A stretch of 64,000 nucleotides of DNA from UBA11986 sp031402435. GTDB lineage: Bacteria > Bacteroidota > Ignavibacteria > UBA10030 > UBA6906. The position numbers were made by a program, and so were the translations under genes. This document shows positions 6,950 to 16,234 of the stretch, piece after piece. A model generated the notes under the pieces. The model was given only the letters and a program-made list of their open reading frames with translations. It was not told where the DNA came from and did not search any database. The stretch lies in the NCBI GenBank assembly GCA_031402435.1, contig JANNSJ010000038.1, positions 1 to 64,000 of the forward strand, in the 5' to 3' direction. How positions within the stretch are numbered: the stretch's first letter is position 1; each line of letters begins with the position of its first letter.

Positions 6950-7600
6950 ATGAAAACATACATAGCCCTTCTTGTCATCGCGGCTGCAACACTAACATCA
7001 TGCATGGCTCACTCGCCGGGAGCCGGCAATGCCGGGGAAACGCAGAAAGACAGCATTGCCCGTGCAGCAGCAATGGCAGATTCCCTGAAGATGGAGAAGC
7101 TTCTGGCCATTGCAGAGTATCCCTACATCAAGGGAAGCAAATTCAGCGGCGTGATACCCGTTTCCAATCCCACCGAGATTCCCGATCCGAAACGGGTGTA
7201 CAAATTGTTGTTCGAACTTGCCGGCAAGAACCCCGATTCGCTTGCCAAGGACATCAACAGCAGCCTTGATGAAGTTGCAAGGATTCTCAACCTGCATGTC
7301 GCATCGGGCATCCCGCCAAAGAACATCATTCCGGTGATCGTTATACATGGCCCCGGAATCGAAGCTGTGATGAACAATGAGAGCTACAAGAAAAAACACT
7401 CCATGGATAACCCGAACATCAAGATCATACACGACATGGAGAACGTCGGGACGAAGTTCATCGTCTGCGGGCAGGCCATGGCCTTCTTTGATGCGGTCAG
7501 GGAAGACCTTCTGCCGGGAATAAAAATATCCCTCACAGCACAAACAGTTCTCTCCAATTACCAATCGCAAGGGTTCGTTCTGTATGTGATACAGCGATAG
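6950..7600 (+). CDS. DsrE-family-like lipoprotein
   Basis: The 216-residue protein begins with a lipoprotein signal (MKTYIALLVIAAATLTSCM), with the lipobox cysteine at about residue 18. After a linker, the region from about 85 reads as a DsrE/DsrF-like domain: IPVIVIHGPGIEAVM, NIKIIHDMENVGTKFIVCG, then a helix and LTAQTVLSNYQSQGFVLYVI. The cysteine in FIVCGQAM is at the position of the active-site cysteine in DsrE-type sulfur carriers. Most DsrE proteins are cytoplasmic, but exported versions occur in Bacteroidota-type genomes. Role is unknown; sulfur relay is inference only. Confidence 0.75.
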   Translation: MKTYIALLVIAAATLTSCMAHSPGAGNAGETQKDSIARAAAMADSLKMEKLLAIAEYPYIKGSKFSGVIPVSNPTEIPDPKRVYKLLFELAGKNPDSLAKDINSSLDEVARILNLHVASGIPPKNIIPVIVIHGPGIEAVMNNESYKKKHSMDNPNIKIIHDMENVGTKFIVCGQAMAFFDAVREDLLPGIKISLTAQTVLSNYQSQGFVLYVIQR

Positions 7601-7696
7601 CATTTACCTGTTTCAAATGCATTATTTGACTAAAACGTTCAGGCCTGCCATTGGCGCAGACTGGCCCACTCAAACAACGAAAGGAAAAATATCGCA

Positions 7697-8962
7697 ATGA
7701 CTGCGAGCCTTGCCAGACTGCTGTTGATAGCGGAATTCGTGCTGGCGCCAGTTTCACTATTGCACGCCCAACCCGAACTTGCATCATGGCTGCGTAACAA
7801 CAACGGAAGAGTTGGCTACAACAATATCCCTGCGGACGTTCAGCAGGTGCGCTACTCTGCCAATTATGTGTATGTGAACAGCACAGGCATTCCGGCATAC
7901 GCCGTTGGTCCGTGGCCCGGCAACCCGAACATTCCGGTCAATCAGAATTTCGTATTCAAGATTGCACGAACGCCGGCGGTCAACACAGGGACGAAGACAA
8001 ACACATCGCTCGGCGTCATCGGCGTTTGGAAGGATGGCGTTGCTATCTTCAACGCGTTGGATGCGTTCTCGTACAACAACCAGAATATCTGGCATCGCAT
8101 TGCCGTCATAGCGGAAGCTCAGAGCTTTGACGCATGCCTCTGTCACCCGGCTCCGGGCGGTGTGCTGCACCACCATCAAAACCCGAAGTGTTTGTACACG
8201 CCTGACTCAACACACCACTCCCCCATCCTCGGCTATGCGTTTGACGGCTTCCCGATCTATGGCCCGTACAGCTACGCAAATCCGAATGGAAGCGGCGGCA
8301 TCGTTCGCATGACAAGCAGTTACAGGATGAGAAGCATCACGCAGCGCCATACACTTCCGGACGGCACGGTGCTGCAAGCATCGCAATACGGTCCCGATGT
8401 GTCCACGACATATCCGCTGGGACTTTATGCCGAAGACTACGAATTCGTCAGCGGACTTGGTACGCTGGACAGGTACAATGGAAGAACATGTGTCACGCCT
8501 GAATATCCCGGCGGAACCTACGCGTACTTCGTGACCATCAATGCCAACGGCAGTTCCGCCTATCCATATTATATCGGCCCGCAATACAATGGCGTTGTTG
8601 TCACGGAGAATACCTCGACGGGCGGACACGTGACTGTCTCCGAAGCTGTCACTGTGTACAATCCATCCACCAGCGTGGATCCATGGTGCGGGATACCACA
8701 TGGGTTTGCACTGGAACAGAACTACCCTAATCCCTTCAATCCATCAACCGTCATCCACTATCAATTGCCGAGATCGTTGCACGTCACCATGAAGCTAGTT
8801 GACATCCGTGGCAACGAAGTTCGTACACTGGTTGACGGCACAAATGAAGCCGGGGCACATGCACTTGTTGTCGATGGTACAGGACTTCCAAGTGGTGTGT
8901 ATTTCTATACGTTGAATGCGGGCGAGTTCCACTCGGCGAAGAAACTTCTCTTGCTGAAATGA
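7697..8962 (+). CDS. Secreted YHYH-domain protein with T9SS sorting domain
   Basis: The 421-residue protein has an N-terminal signal peptide ending near LLHAQP. The body is a YHYH domain, seen in FDACLCHPAPGGVLHHH, GYAFDGFPIYGPYSY and the downstream TLDRYNGRTCVTPEYPGGTYAYF. The conserved His and Cys residues suggest metal binding. The last 85 residues are a type IX secretion sorting domain: LEQNYPNPFNPST, then a VDIRGNEVRTLV strand set ending GVYFYTL and KKLLLLK. It is predicted to be exported and released or surface-attached. AAGGAAAAA supports ATG 7697. It overlaps the downstream phosphoesterase gene by four bases (ATGA), so they are co-translated. Confidence 0.85.
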   Translation: MTASLARLLLIAEFVLAPVSLLHAQPELASWLRNNNGRVGYNNIPADVQQVRYSANYVYVNSTGIPAYAVGPWPGNPNIPVNQNFVFKIARTPAVNTGTKTNTSLGVIGVWKDGVAIFNALDAFSYNNQNIWHRIAVIAEAQSFDACLCHPAPGGVLHHHQNPKCLYTPDSTHHSPILGYAFDGFPIYGPYSYANPNGSGGIVRMTSSYRMRSITQRHTLPDGTVLQASQYGPDVSTTYPLGLYAEDYEFVSGLGTLDRYNGRTCVTPEYPGGTYAYFVTINANGSSAYPYYIGPQYNGVVVTENTSTGGHVTVSEAVTVYNPSTSVDPWCGIPHGFALEQNYPNPFNPSTVIHYQLPRSLHVTMKLVDIRGNEVRTLVDGTNEAGAHALVVDGTGLPSGVYFYTLNAGEFHSAKKLLLLK

Positions 8963-9840
8963 AGAACGGTAAACGTATCATGAATTCAACGATGAGGAGA
9001 ACCTCCATAGCGCTTGCCTGTCTTATTTCGTTTGCTCGTTTTGAATGCAACGATCAGCAGTCGGTTCATTTCGCCATCATCGGTGACTACGGCCTCGCGG
9101 GCAAGGCGGAGGAAGACGTTGCAAATCTCGTGAAATCCTGGAAGCCGGATTTTATCATCACCACCGGCGACGACAATTATCCCAACGGTGCCGACTCGAC
9201 AATCGACCGCAACATCGGGCAGTACTACCATGAGTTCATCTCACCGTATCATGGTTCGTACGGAAGCGGCGACACGGTGAACAGGTTCTTCCCTTCGCTC
9301 GGCAACCACGATTGGCGCACACCCGGCGCGGAGCCTTACCTGAAGTACTTTACGCTTCCCGGCAATGAGCGCTATTATGATTTCGTCCGTGGGCCGGTTC
9401 ATCTCTTTGCCATCAACAGCGATGAGCACGAACCCGACAGCATCACAGCATCCTCTGTTCAGGCACTCTGGTTGAAGAAGCGGCTTTCCGGGTCAACGGC
9501 GCGGTGGAAGCTCGTGTATTTTCATCATTCCCCGTATTCATCTGCCGAGCACGGGAACGGCCCGAAGCTTCAATGGCCATTCAAGGAATGGGGAGCAACA
9601 GCAGTCATCTCGGGACACGACCACACCTACGAACAATTGATGGTCAACGGCTTGCCGTATTTTGTCAACGGTTCCGGAGGCGCCGGGCTGTATAAGTGGG
9701 GCAAAGAAGTCGAGGGAAGCAAAGTCAAGTACAACACCGATCACGGCGCCATGGATGTTCAGGCGGATAATTCCAAAATCGAATTCCGATTTGTCACGTC
9801 CAGGGACTCGCTGATCGATACCTACACGATATCACGCTGA
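8959..9840 (+). CDS. Secreted metallophosphoesterase (purple acid phosphatase-like)
   Basis: This is a 293-residue calcineurin-like phosphoesterase. The metal-binding motifs appear in order: IIGDYG (about residue 35), TGDDNYP, LGNHDW, FHHSPYSS and SGHDHTYE. Spacing and the GDDNYP motif resemble small purple-acid-phosphatase-like enzymes that act on phosphate esters outside the cytoplasm. An N-terminal hydrophobic stretch after MRR (IALACLISF) suggests export; an internal ATG at 8980 would give a more compact signal. The ATGA overlap with the YHYH gene indicates coupling. The gene ends before a convergent terminator. Confidence 0.85.
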   Translation: MKNGKRIMNSTMRRTSIALACLISFARFECNDQQSVHFAIIGDYGLAGKAEEDVANLVKSWKPDFIITTGDDNYPNGADSTIDRNIGQYYHEFISPYHGSYGSGDTVNRFFPSLGNHDWRTPGAEPYLKYFTLPGNERYYDFVRGPVHLFAINSDEHEPDSITASSVQALWLKKRLSGSTARWKLVYFHHSPYSSAEHGNGPKLQWPFKEWGATAVISGHDHTYEQLMVNGLPYFVNGSGGAGLYKWGKEVEGSKVKYNTDHGAMDVQADNSKIEFRFVTSRDSLIDTYTISR

Positions 9841-9975
9841 TGTACTCGGGAATAAGCCCGCCTCAGCAATGGGTGCTCGTGTTCTATGGATCGATTGCTG
9901 CAACCGGACGGCCGTTCGTCATTACGGTCAATCGGGATATCGTGTAGCGTCAAAGATCAAAGCGGTGCAGAAGGG

Positions 9976-10007
9976 AAAAGGCGAGCTGATAACGGCCCGC
10001 CTTTTTT
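9976..10007. terminator. Bidirectional terminator between convergent genes
   Basis: AAAAGGCG (9976-9983) pairs with CGCCTTTT (9998-10005), and a T run follows on the plus strand. On the minus strand the same A run becomes a T run. The hairpin lies between the plus-strand phosphoesterase gene and the minus-strand VWA gene, which is where a shared terminator is expected. Confidence 0.7.
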
Positions 10008-10029
10008 CATTTCCATCAAGAATACTCTC

Positions 10030-11130
10030 TTACCCTCCCGTAAACTTCTTCTTTCTATTCCTGATGTAATCGACAAACACAAACTCACCGAGATTGTTGA
10101 GGGATGAGTAGTAAGCTCGTCCCTGGTTGGCCTTCGTCAACTCCTCAACGAAATTGATAAGGTAGGGATCGCGGGCAACCATGAATGTGGTAATGGGGAT
10201 ATGTTCCCGCCTGCAGGCAACGGCTTCATCGAGTGTCTTGTTCACGATCTTGGGATCGAGGCCGAAGGAATTCTTGTACAGTCTGCCATTGCCATCGAAG
10301 ATGGCAGATGGCTTCCCATCGGTCACCATGAAGATCTGCTTGTTGGCATTCCCGTGTTTGCGGAGAAGATTGCGCGCGAGCTGAAGGCCGGCCCGCGTGT
10401 TCGTGTGATACGGCCCGACGCTCAAGAACGGCAGCTCATTAATGCTCACCAACTCCGCCTCATCACCAAAGGTCACGAGAGAAAGATAGTCTTTGGGGTA
10501 GCGCGTCATGATCAGCTCGGACAGGGCAAGAGCGACCTGCTTGGCCGGCGTAATGCGGTCTTCGCCGTACAGGATCATGCTGTGGCTGATGTCGATCATC
10601 AACACCGTCGCGCAGGTTGTCTGGTGTTCGGTTTCGTAGACTTCGAGGTCTTCTTCCTTCAGCGTGAAGTCATCAATACCGTCGCGGCGAAATGCATTGG
10701 AGAGCGTTGAGGTTAAATCAATGTTGGTCGGCTGATCACCGAAGCTGAATTTCTTCGTCTCGCTCAACCGGTCCACGCCGGAACCAGTGTATGGAGTTTC
10801 ATGAGCACCGGGGGGAGACTTCTTTAGTGATGTGAATATCTCGCGAAGCGCATCGTTGCGAATACGTTGGATGCCTTTGGTGGTCAGCGTCGGGATATCA
10901 TCAATGTCCTCGATGATCCCCATCTCGCGCAGCTTGTCGATGAGATCATCCATCGTCATGTTCTCATCGAACAAGCCGTACTCTTCCGCAATCTGTTTGA
11001 GCCACTCGAGGGCTTCCTGTACATCGCCGCTGGTCTGAACAACGAGATAGCTGAACAGCGATGTCATCTGTTGAAGCTTCTGTTCATCAGTCGTGGACTC
11101 AGGAGTCCATTTTGAATAACGGAACGACAA
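10030..11130 (-). CDS. VWA-domain protein, partner of a MoxR-type ATPase
   Basis: The 366-residue protein has a C-terminal von Willebrand factor A domain starting near residue 170. The MIDAS signature is VLMIDISHSMILYGEDRITP (D-x-S-x-S), with later metal residues in MVTDGKPSA. The N-terminal 160 residues are mostly helical and charged. The start is probably TTG 11130, because GAGGT lies 8 bases upstream and no ATG is available. It follows the MoxR-type ATPase gene by 32 bases on the same strand. Such pairs act together in metal chelatase-like or protein-maturation reactions; the target here is unknown. Confidence 0.8.
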   Translation of the reverse strand: MSFRYSKWTPESTTDEQKLQQMTSLFSYLVVQTSGDVQEALEWLKQIAEEYGLFDENMTMDDLIDKLREMGIIEDIDDIPTLTTKGIQRIRNDALREIFTSLKKSPPGAHETPYTGSGVDRLSETKKFSFGDQPTNIDLTSTLSNAFRRDGIDDFTLKEEDLEVYETEHQTTCATVLMIDISHSMILYGEDRITPAKQVALALSELIMTRYPKDYLSLVTFGDEAELVSINELPFLSVGPYHTNTRAGLQLARNLLRKHGNANKQIFMVTDGKPSAIFDGNGRLYKNSFGLDPKIVNKTLDEAVACRREHIPITTFMVARDPYLINFVEELTKANQGRAYYSSLNNLGEFVFVDYIRNRKKKFTGG

Positions 11131-11162
11131 CCGGCTTACCTCAATGATACGTTGGACAACTG

Positions 11163-12665
11163 TCAGTCTTCTTCAAAGCCTCTCCCCGGCCCCGCAAAAA
11201 TACTGCCGACCATATCCTTGTAGGAAGTGACATGGTCAATCTCATCTTTCGCTATCTTGGAATTCTGATGCAGCCCGTCCAGGACGAACTCCAGAACAGA
11301 AGGCACTTCATATCGCTCATCAATATTCTTCATGTGACGCTTCGTAAACTCCCGAAGCCCTTTCACCTTGTCGAGCTCGTGCGAATACCGTTCAAGCGTC
11401 ATGTCGTCGGAGATCTCGACAACATTGCCGGATTCGAACCACTGGATGATCTTGCCATACTCTGGATCGTCGGGCTTCCCTCCTTGTTCCTGGGAAGGGC
11501 GACCGCGTTTCTTAAGAGGGTCGGGGAAATACATCTTGAAAGTCTCACGCACAGCTTTCCCCACAAGTGCTTTGCTCACTTTCACCGAGCCTTCCTGCTC
11601 ACCCTCAAACACCAGCTCCAGTTTCCCTGTCATTCCCGGCAACACATGGGCAAGGTCGCAAATGCGCGGAACCACGACGGCATCACCAAGCAGAATTGCG
11701 CGCCGTTCAGCATTGCTCACCAGGTTCTCCATCGCAGCGATGGTCAGGCGGGCGCTCACACCCGATTTCTGATCAACGAACTCGCTCTTGCGAGCTTCGA
11801 ACGCTATGCGCTCAATGATTTCCTTGAAGAAGTACGGTATCTTGATTTCCCGTCCCTCACGGGTGATGTGCGCTTCCTGTTCCGTGATCTTGATTGCATC
11901 TTCAAGTGAACGCGGATAGTGTGTGAGGATCTGGGAATCGATTCTGTCCTTCAGAGGCGTGATGATATTGCCGCGGTTTGTGTAGTCTTCGGGATTTGCG
12001 GTGAACACCAGCATGATATCCATCGGGATACGGACGTTGAAGCCGCGAATCTGGATGTCCTTTTCCTCAAGAATATTGAAGAGACCCACCTGGATGCGCG
12101 GTTGCAAATCGGGGAGTTCATTAATTGCAAAGATGGCGCGGTTGCAGCGTGGAATGATGCCGAAATGAATCGCACCTTCGTGCGCATAGTGCAATCGTTG
12201 CGCCGCAGCTTTGATCGGATCGATGTCGCCGATGAGATCAGCAATCGTGACATCAGGGGTGGCGAGTTTTTCGCCGTAGCGCTGGTCGCGATGGACCCAA
12301 TCGATGGGCGTTGCATCGCCACATTCGTTCACCAGGTCCATGGCAAATTTGCTGCACGGCTGGAACGGATTGTCGTTGATCTCGCTCCCCTTGACCACGG
12401 GGATGTATTCATCAAGCAAACCGGGAAGTGCGCGGATAATCCGCGATTTTGCCTGGCCGCGAAGACCAAGAAGAATGATATCATGTTTGGCAAGGATGGC
12501 GTTGACAATGGCGGGGATGACGGTTTTCTCGTAGCCAACAATGCCGGGAAACAACGACTCATGAGCCTGCATCTTGCGGATCAGGTTCTCACGAAGCTCG
12601 TCCTTCACAGGCTTTACTGTGTAACCACTCTTGCGAAGTTCACCAAGCGTCGAAGCTCTCTGCAT
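11163..12665 (-). CDS. MoxR/magnesium-chelatase-I-like AAA+ ATPase
   Basis: The product has about 500 residues. The AAA+ module spans roughly residues 35-310: a P-loop-like LLGLRGQAKSR, Walker B AIFAINELPDL, sensor 1 VFTANPEDYTNRG and arginine-bearing LKDRIDSQ. The C-terminal 200 residues are specific to this long subgroup and contain a lysine-rich KKRGRP patch. The P-loop is GxxGxxKS rather than the usual GxxGxGKS. ATG 12665 follows AGAGA; in-frame starts also exist at 12677 and 12725. With the VWA gene just downstream, it forms a chaperone-like ATPase pair. Confidence 0.82.
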   Translation of the reverse strand: MQRASTLGELRKSGYTVKPVKDELRENLIRKMQAHESLFPGIVGYEKTVIPAIVNAILAKHDIILLGLRGQAKSRIIRALPGLLDEYIPVVKGSEINDNPFQPCSKFAMDLVNECGDATPIDWVHRDQRYGEKLATPDVTIADLIGDIDPIKAAAQRLHYAHEGAIHFGIIPRCNRAIFAINELPDLQPRIQVGLFNILEEKDIQIRGFNVRIPMDIMLVFTANPEDYTNRGNIITPLKDRIDSQILTHYPRSLEDAIKITEQEAHITREGREIKIPYFFKEIIERIAFEARKSEFVDQKSGVSARLTIAAMENLVSNAERRAILLGDAVVVPRICDLAHVLPGMTGKLELVFEGEQEGSVKVSKALVGKAVRETFKMYFPDPLKKRGRPSQEQGGKPDDPEYGKIIQWFESGNVVEISDDMTLERYSHELDKVKGLREFTKRHMKNIDERYEVPSVLEFVLDGLHQNSKIAKDEIDHVTSYKDMVGSIFAGPGRGFEED

Positions 12666-12818
12666 ATTCTCTCTCATTTCAAAAATGTGTTGAGTCAATG
12701 TACTCCCTTTCACGCAGAAAATCAACGAACGGTCAGGAAGCGTTCATTGCAAATGCTGTTGAAAATTGGTACCATGAGCCTGTTGCCGACATGCAATTGC
12801 GCTGTTCATTTCTCTGAC

Positions 12819-13889
12819 ATGGCTGATACAATTCATAGAACATTAATCATCCGATTTAGTTCCGTTGGCGACATCGTTCTCTCATCGCTTCTGTTGCGTG
12901 CGTTCCACATACGCTTTCCCGAATGCCGCATCGATTACCTCATCAAAGCCGAATACACCGACCTCGTCACGTTCAACCCACACGTCTCCAACGTGATTGC
13001 GTTAAGTACCAACGGCGGCTTGCAGGAACTACAGCAGATCAAGCGAAATATCCGGGAAGCACACTATGATCTGGTTGTCGATATCCACGACAGCCTGCGC
13101 AGCAGATATCTTTGCCGCGGCATTCCCAACGTTGTTCGCATTCGCAAACGCAAGTTTGCCCGCTTCATGCTCGTCAAGACAAAGTGGGATGTGTATGAGT
13201 GCTTTGGCGGCTCGCCAGGCGTTGCGGAACGGTATCTCGAGACCGTCAAGAAGTTCGACGTAACAAATGATGACAAGGGACTGGAGATGTATCTCCCCGA
13301 GACTGCCACGGCGCGCGCAAAGAGCATTCTCCTTAACGCAGGGATCAAGAGCGACGGCACCGTAATTGGTGTCTGTCCGTCGGCAAAACATGGCAACAAG
13401 ATGTGGTTGAAAGAACGATTTGCCGAAACTGCATTCTCACTTGCCCGCGATCAGGATGCAGCGATACTGTTGTTCGGCTCCGGCAAGGACGAGGAGATTC
13501 GCTGCCGGGAGATCGCGTCCATAATTGAACAAACATCACATGCCACCAGAGTACTCAACTTTGCCGGCAAGCTTTCCCTCCTTGAAACTGCCGCGCTGAT
13601 GGATGATTGTTCGATCATCATCACGAACGATTCCGGGCTGATGCACCTTGCGGCGGCACGCAAGCGAAAGGTCGTGGCAATCTTCGGGCCAACCGTGAAA
13701 GAGCTTGGGTTCTTCCCGTATGGAACAGCGAGCACGGTCGTCGAAATTGTTTCCCTTTCGTGCCGGCCGTGTACACACATCGGATTACCATACTGCCCAA
13801 AAGGGCACTTCAAATGTATGAAGGATATTCAAGCGTCGCAGGTCATCAATGCTGCGCGATTGCTCCTGAAAACCTCGCCAGTGCAATGA
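12819..13889 (+). CDS. Glycosyltransferase family 9 (heptosyltransferase-like)
   Basis: The 356-residue enzyme resembles LPS heptosyltransferases, which add heptose to the lipid A-core on the cytoplasmic side of the inner membrane. The N-terminal IIRFSSVGDIVLSSLLLRAF loop carries the conserved Ser-x-GD motif, and the C-terminal donor site is NDSGLMHLAAARKRKVVAIFGPT. The four-cysteine end (SLSCRPC..PYCPKGHFKC) is also seen in relatives. ATG 12819 begins at the family's usual N-terminus; the frame stays open far upstream. The stop overlaps the start of waaA (ATGA), which supports a role in core assembly. Confidence 0.87.
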   Translation: MADTIHRTLIIRFSSVGDIVLSSLLLRAFHIRFPECRIDYLIKAEYTDLVTFNPHVSNVIALSTNGGLQELQQIKRNIREAHYDLVVDIHDSLRSRYLCRGIPNVVRIRKRKFARFMLVKTKWDVYECFGGSPGVAERYLETVKKFDVTNDDKGLEMYLPETATARAKSILLNAGIKSDGTVIGVCPSAKHGNKMWLKERFAETAFSLARDQDAAILLFGSGKDEEIRCREIASIIEQTSHATRVLNFAGKLSLLETAALMDDCSIIITNDSGLMHLAAARKRKVVAIFGPTVKELGFFPYGTASTVVEIVSLSCRPCTHIGLPYCPKGHFKCMKDIQASQVINAARLLLKTSPVQ

Positions 13890-15190
13890 ACCGGATCTGG
13901 AAATATCTCTATAGCATTGTCGTCATTCCACTGTTGTGGCTTGTTCTTCGCGCTCTGGCACTTGTCAACAAGAAGGTCCGGAAGGGAATTGCGGGACGGG
14001 ACGATCTGTTCGATTCCCTTCGCGGGCAGACACAGAAGCTCCTGCCGGGAAAGCGCGTATGGTTTCATTCCTCTTCCATGGGAGAGTTCGAGCAGGCCAA
14101 GCCGATCATTGCCGCGCTGAAACAGCGGCACCCCAATGTACGGGTGATAGCAAGCTTCTTCTCGCCCTCCGGATTTGAACATTCGAAAAAGTATCCGCTT
14201 GCGGATGTCATCACCTATCTGCCGTTCGACACGAAGCGCAATGCCCGCGAGTTTATCGACATCATCCGGCCCGATGTTGCAGTCATGGTGCGATACGACG
14301 TGTGGCCGAACCATATATGGGAGCTGGAACACCGTAACATCCCTGCTCTCATCGCCAACGCCACGATGCGCAGACACACCAACCGGCGCATCCCGCTTGT
14401 CCGGAGTTTTCACCATCACGTGTACAACGCGTTCACGGATATCCTGACTGTTTCGCGCGAGGATGCAGACGTCTTCTCCCTGTTCGATCTCGACAGGCCG
14501 ACAATCGAGTCAATCGGCGACACGCGGTATGACCAGGTGAGCACACGCAGCAACGATGCCCGCAAGAGACACATCATGCCGGATGGCATCATCAAAGGAC
14601 AAAGTGTGATTGTTGCCGGAAGCACCTGGCCCGAGGATGAGAGTGTTCTACTGCCTGCTGTAATGCGATTGCAAATGGAATTCCCCAACCTTCTTGTGGT
14701 GCTTGTCCCTCACGAGCCTACCATTGAACACCTCGAAGATCTCGTACAGCAACTCCGGAACAGTACCACCTTCATACGTTTTTCTGCGTTGAACGAATAC
14801 GGGGGTGAGCGCGTGATCATTGTCGATAGCATCGGCATCCTGCTGATTCTCTACGCATGCGCCGGCATTGCGTACATCGGCGGAAGTTTCCGACAGGGAA
14901 TCCACAATGTATTGGAAGCCGCGGTATATGGAATTCCCGTTGTGTTCGGACCACGGCACAGGAATTCGCAAGAGCCTCTGCAACTGGTCGAGCGCGGCGG
15001 CGGATTTGTTGTCAATGACAGCGATGAGTTGTATCGCACCTTCAAAAACCTGCTGGAGGATAACGCCGCCCGAACAACTGCAGGTACTCGCGCAGGACAG
15101 TTCGTTCAATCGAGCATTGGAGCAACTGAAAAATTTCTGCAACACCTCGAGCGTTATCTCCTGGATAAGAAGGAGAGTGAAACTGCGTGA
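13886..15190 (+). CDS. waaA: 3-deoxy-D-manno-octulosonic acid (Kdo) transferase
   Basis: The 434-residue enzyme attaches Kdo to lipid A precursor (GT30 family). An N-terminal membrane anchor (YSIVVIPLLWLVLRALALV) is followed by VWFHSSSMGEFEQAKPI, in which the glutamate of the GE motif is the catalytic base in this family. Later conserved parts are AGSTWPEDE, VLVPHEPTIEHL and the donor-site GGSFRQGIHNVLEAAVYG with a following EP. The length is normal for WaaA. ATG 13886 overlaps the stop of the GT9 gene. Its own stop overlaps a GTG that opens the larC remnant, so the original operon continued downstream. Confidence 0.93.
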   Translation: MNRIWKYLYSIVVIPLLWLVLRALALVNKKVRKGIAGRDDLFDSLRGQTQKLLPGKRVWFHSSSMGEFEQAKPIIAALKQRHPNVRVIASFFSPSGFEHSKKYPLADVITYLPFDTKRNAREFIDIIRPDVAVMVRYDVWPNHIWELEHRNIPALIANATMRRHTNRRIPLVRSFHHHVYNAFTDILTVSREDADVFSLFDLDRPTIESIGDTRYDQVSTRSNDARKRHIMPDGIIKGQSVIVAGSTWPEDESVLLPAVMRLQMEFPNLLVVLVPHEPTIEHLEDLVQQLRNSTTFIRFSALNEYGGERVIIVDSIGILLILYACAGIAYIGGSFRQGIHNVLEAAVYGIPVVFGPRHRNSQEPLQLVERGGGFVVNDSDELYRTFKNLLEDNAARTTAGTRAGQFVQSSIGATEKFLQHLERYLLDKKESETA

Positions 15191-15362
15191 AGATCGCATA
15201 CTTCGACACCCTTTCGGGGATCGCCGGCGATATGACGTTGGGGCATTCATCGGCGCCGGATGGCCGATTGAAGAACTTTCCGGCGAACTCCGGAAACTTC
15301 CGCTCAGTGGTTTCGAACTAATCGGCGTGCAAAGACGGCGCTCGGGAACGGGCATGAAGTAA
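15187..15362 (+). pseudogene. larC: Frameshifted, truncated larC remnant
   Basis: GTG 15187 overlaps the waaA stop and begins KIAYFDTLSGIAGDMTLG, the characteristic N-terminus of LarC (nickel-pincer cofactor biosynthesis). At 15240 the frame breaks: restoring one G in the G run gives GAFIGAGWPIEELSGELRKL, the continuation of LarC, before a TAA at 15360-15362. LarC is normally about 400 residues; only about 58 remain. In a third frame, 15363-15420 encodes GLPVLD-like residues that might be further degraded LarC sequence. The remnant therefore carries both a frameshift and a large deletion. Confidence 0.72.
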
Positions 15363-15497
15363 CGACGCCGGAATTTGCCGAGCGCAAACGCATCGCAGAT
15401 AAACGAGGGCTGCCTGTTCTCGACGTTATGTGTATTCTGGAGCATGAGCTCGGCGATAAAAGCCGATCCTGGAAATACAGCGCAGAGATAAAACTGC

Positions 15498-15526
15498 TTG
15501 CCTCTTGTTCGTGCGACGTGTATCTT
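15498..15526 (+). promoter_or_regulatory. Candidate promoter for the secreted protein pair
   Basis: TTGCCT (15498-15503) and TATCTT (15521-15526) are separated by 17 bases. They lie about 120 bases before the gene at 15646, inside the larC-derived sequence. Similar TTG boxes with TAnnTT boxes occur at three other gene starts in this window. Confidence 0.35.
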
Positions 15527-15645
15527 ATATACGCTACGATGCATCGGCAACCATTGATTTTTCTCCTTTGCCGGCAGCATCCCCCTAACCGAAAGTCATC
15601 ACGAGTCAATAATTTTCCATTACCTAATCACGAGGGGAGACCTCT

Positions 15646-16203
15646 ATGAAACACCACGCGAAATGGCTTCTGGGAACAGTTGCCTTCATTCTCGTTTGTC
15701 TGGGAGTGGTTACAAAAGGATTGTCGCTCACTGTTGAAAACATCAGCCTTGAACGCATGGCTCGCGAGTCCCACACGATTATCTACGGCACGGTGCTGTC
15801 ATCGTACTCACAATGGGAAGACAAGGCAATCTTTACCTACACGACGATTCGGGTACAGGAGTCGTTGAAGGGAGACAACAGTCTCACAATAACCGTAAAG
15901 CAAATGGGTGGCCAGGTCGGTGATATCGGCCAGGAAGTGAACGGCACACCGCAGCTCCACCGCAATGAGGAAGTTGTGTTGTTCCTGACCCAATGGAAAG
16001 GCAGTTACTGGATTCATTCAATTGCACTTGGCAAATTCAGTGTCGTGAATGAAGACAATTCTCTTGTGGCATTCAACGATCTCAACAACATCGGACTCAT
16101 TGACCCGGTGACCAGGCAGGAAATAACCCAGCCGAACAAGAAACAGAACCATATTCCGTTGCCAAACTTCCTGAATGAAGTGCGGTCCTTCATCAACAAA
16201 TAA
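15646..16203 (+). CDS. Secreted protein of unknown function upstream of a matrixin protease
   Basis: The 185-residue protein has an N-terminal signal or anchor segment (WLLGTVAFILVCLGVV). The mature part begins with LERMARESHTIIYGTVLSSYSQWE and continues with strand-rich sequence (FTYTTIRVQESLKG, ITVKQMGGQVG) and EEVVLFLTQW. I know this pattern from exported proteins often encoded beside metalloproteases, but it has no assigned function. GAGGGGAG just before ATG 15646 is a strong ribosome-binding site. It lies 31 bases upstream of the protease gene and is probably co-expressed with it. Confidence 0.7.
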   Translation: MKHHAKWLLGTVAFILVCLGVVTKGLSLTVENISLERMARESHTIIYGTVLSSYSQWEDKAIFTYTTIRVQESLKGDNSLTITVKQMGGQVGDIGQEVNGTPQLHRNEEVVLFLTQWKGSYWIHSIALGKFSVVNEDNSLVAFNDLNNIGLIDPVTRQEITQPNKKQNHIPLPNFLNEVRSFINK

Positions 16204-16234
16204 ACCAACTGCCCATTCGAAAGGAATATGGACA

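Noticed and set aside
11434..11450. GATTCGAACC resembling a tRNA T-loop
   Set aside because: It lies inside the MoxR-type ATPase gene and no acceptor or anticodon stem can be formed around it.
11919..12818. Long plus-strand open frame continuing upstream of the GT9 gene
   Set aside because: It is the shadow of the minus-strand MoxR-type ATPase; the GT9 domain begins at 12819.
13607..13885. Upstream extension of the waaA frame
   Set aside because: It overlaps the GT9 gene in another frame and does not match the waaA N-terminus; ATG 13886 overlaps the GT9 stop as in an operon.
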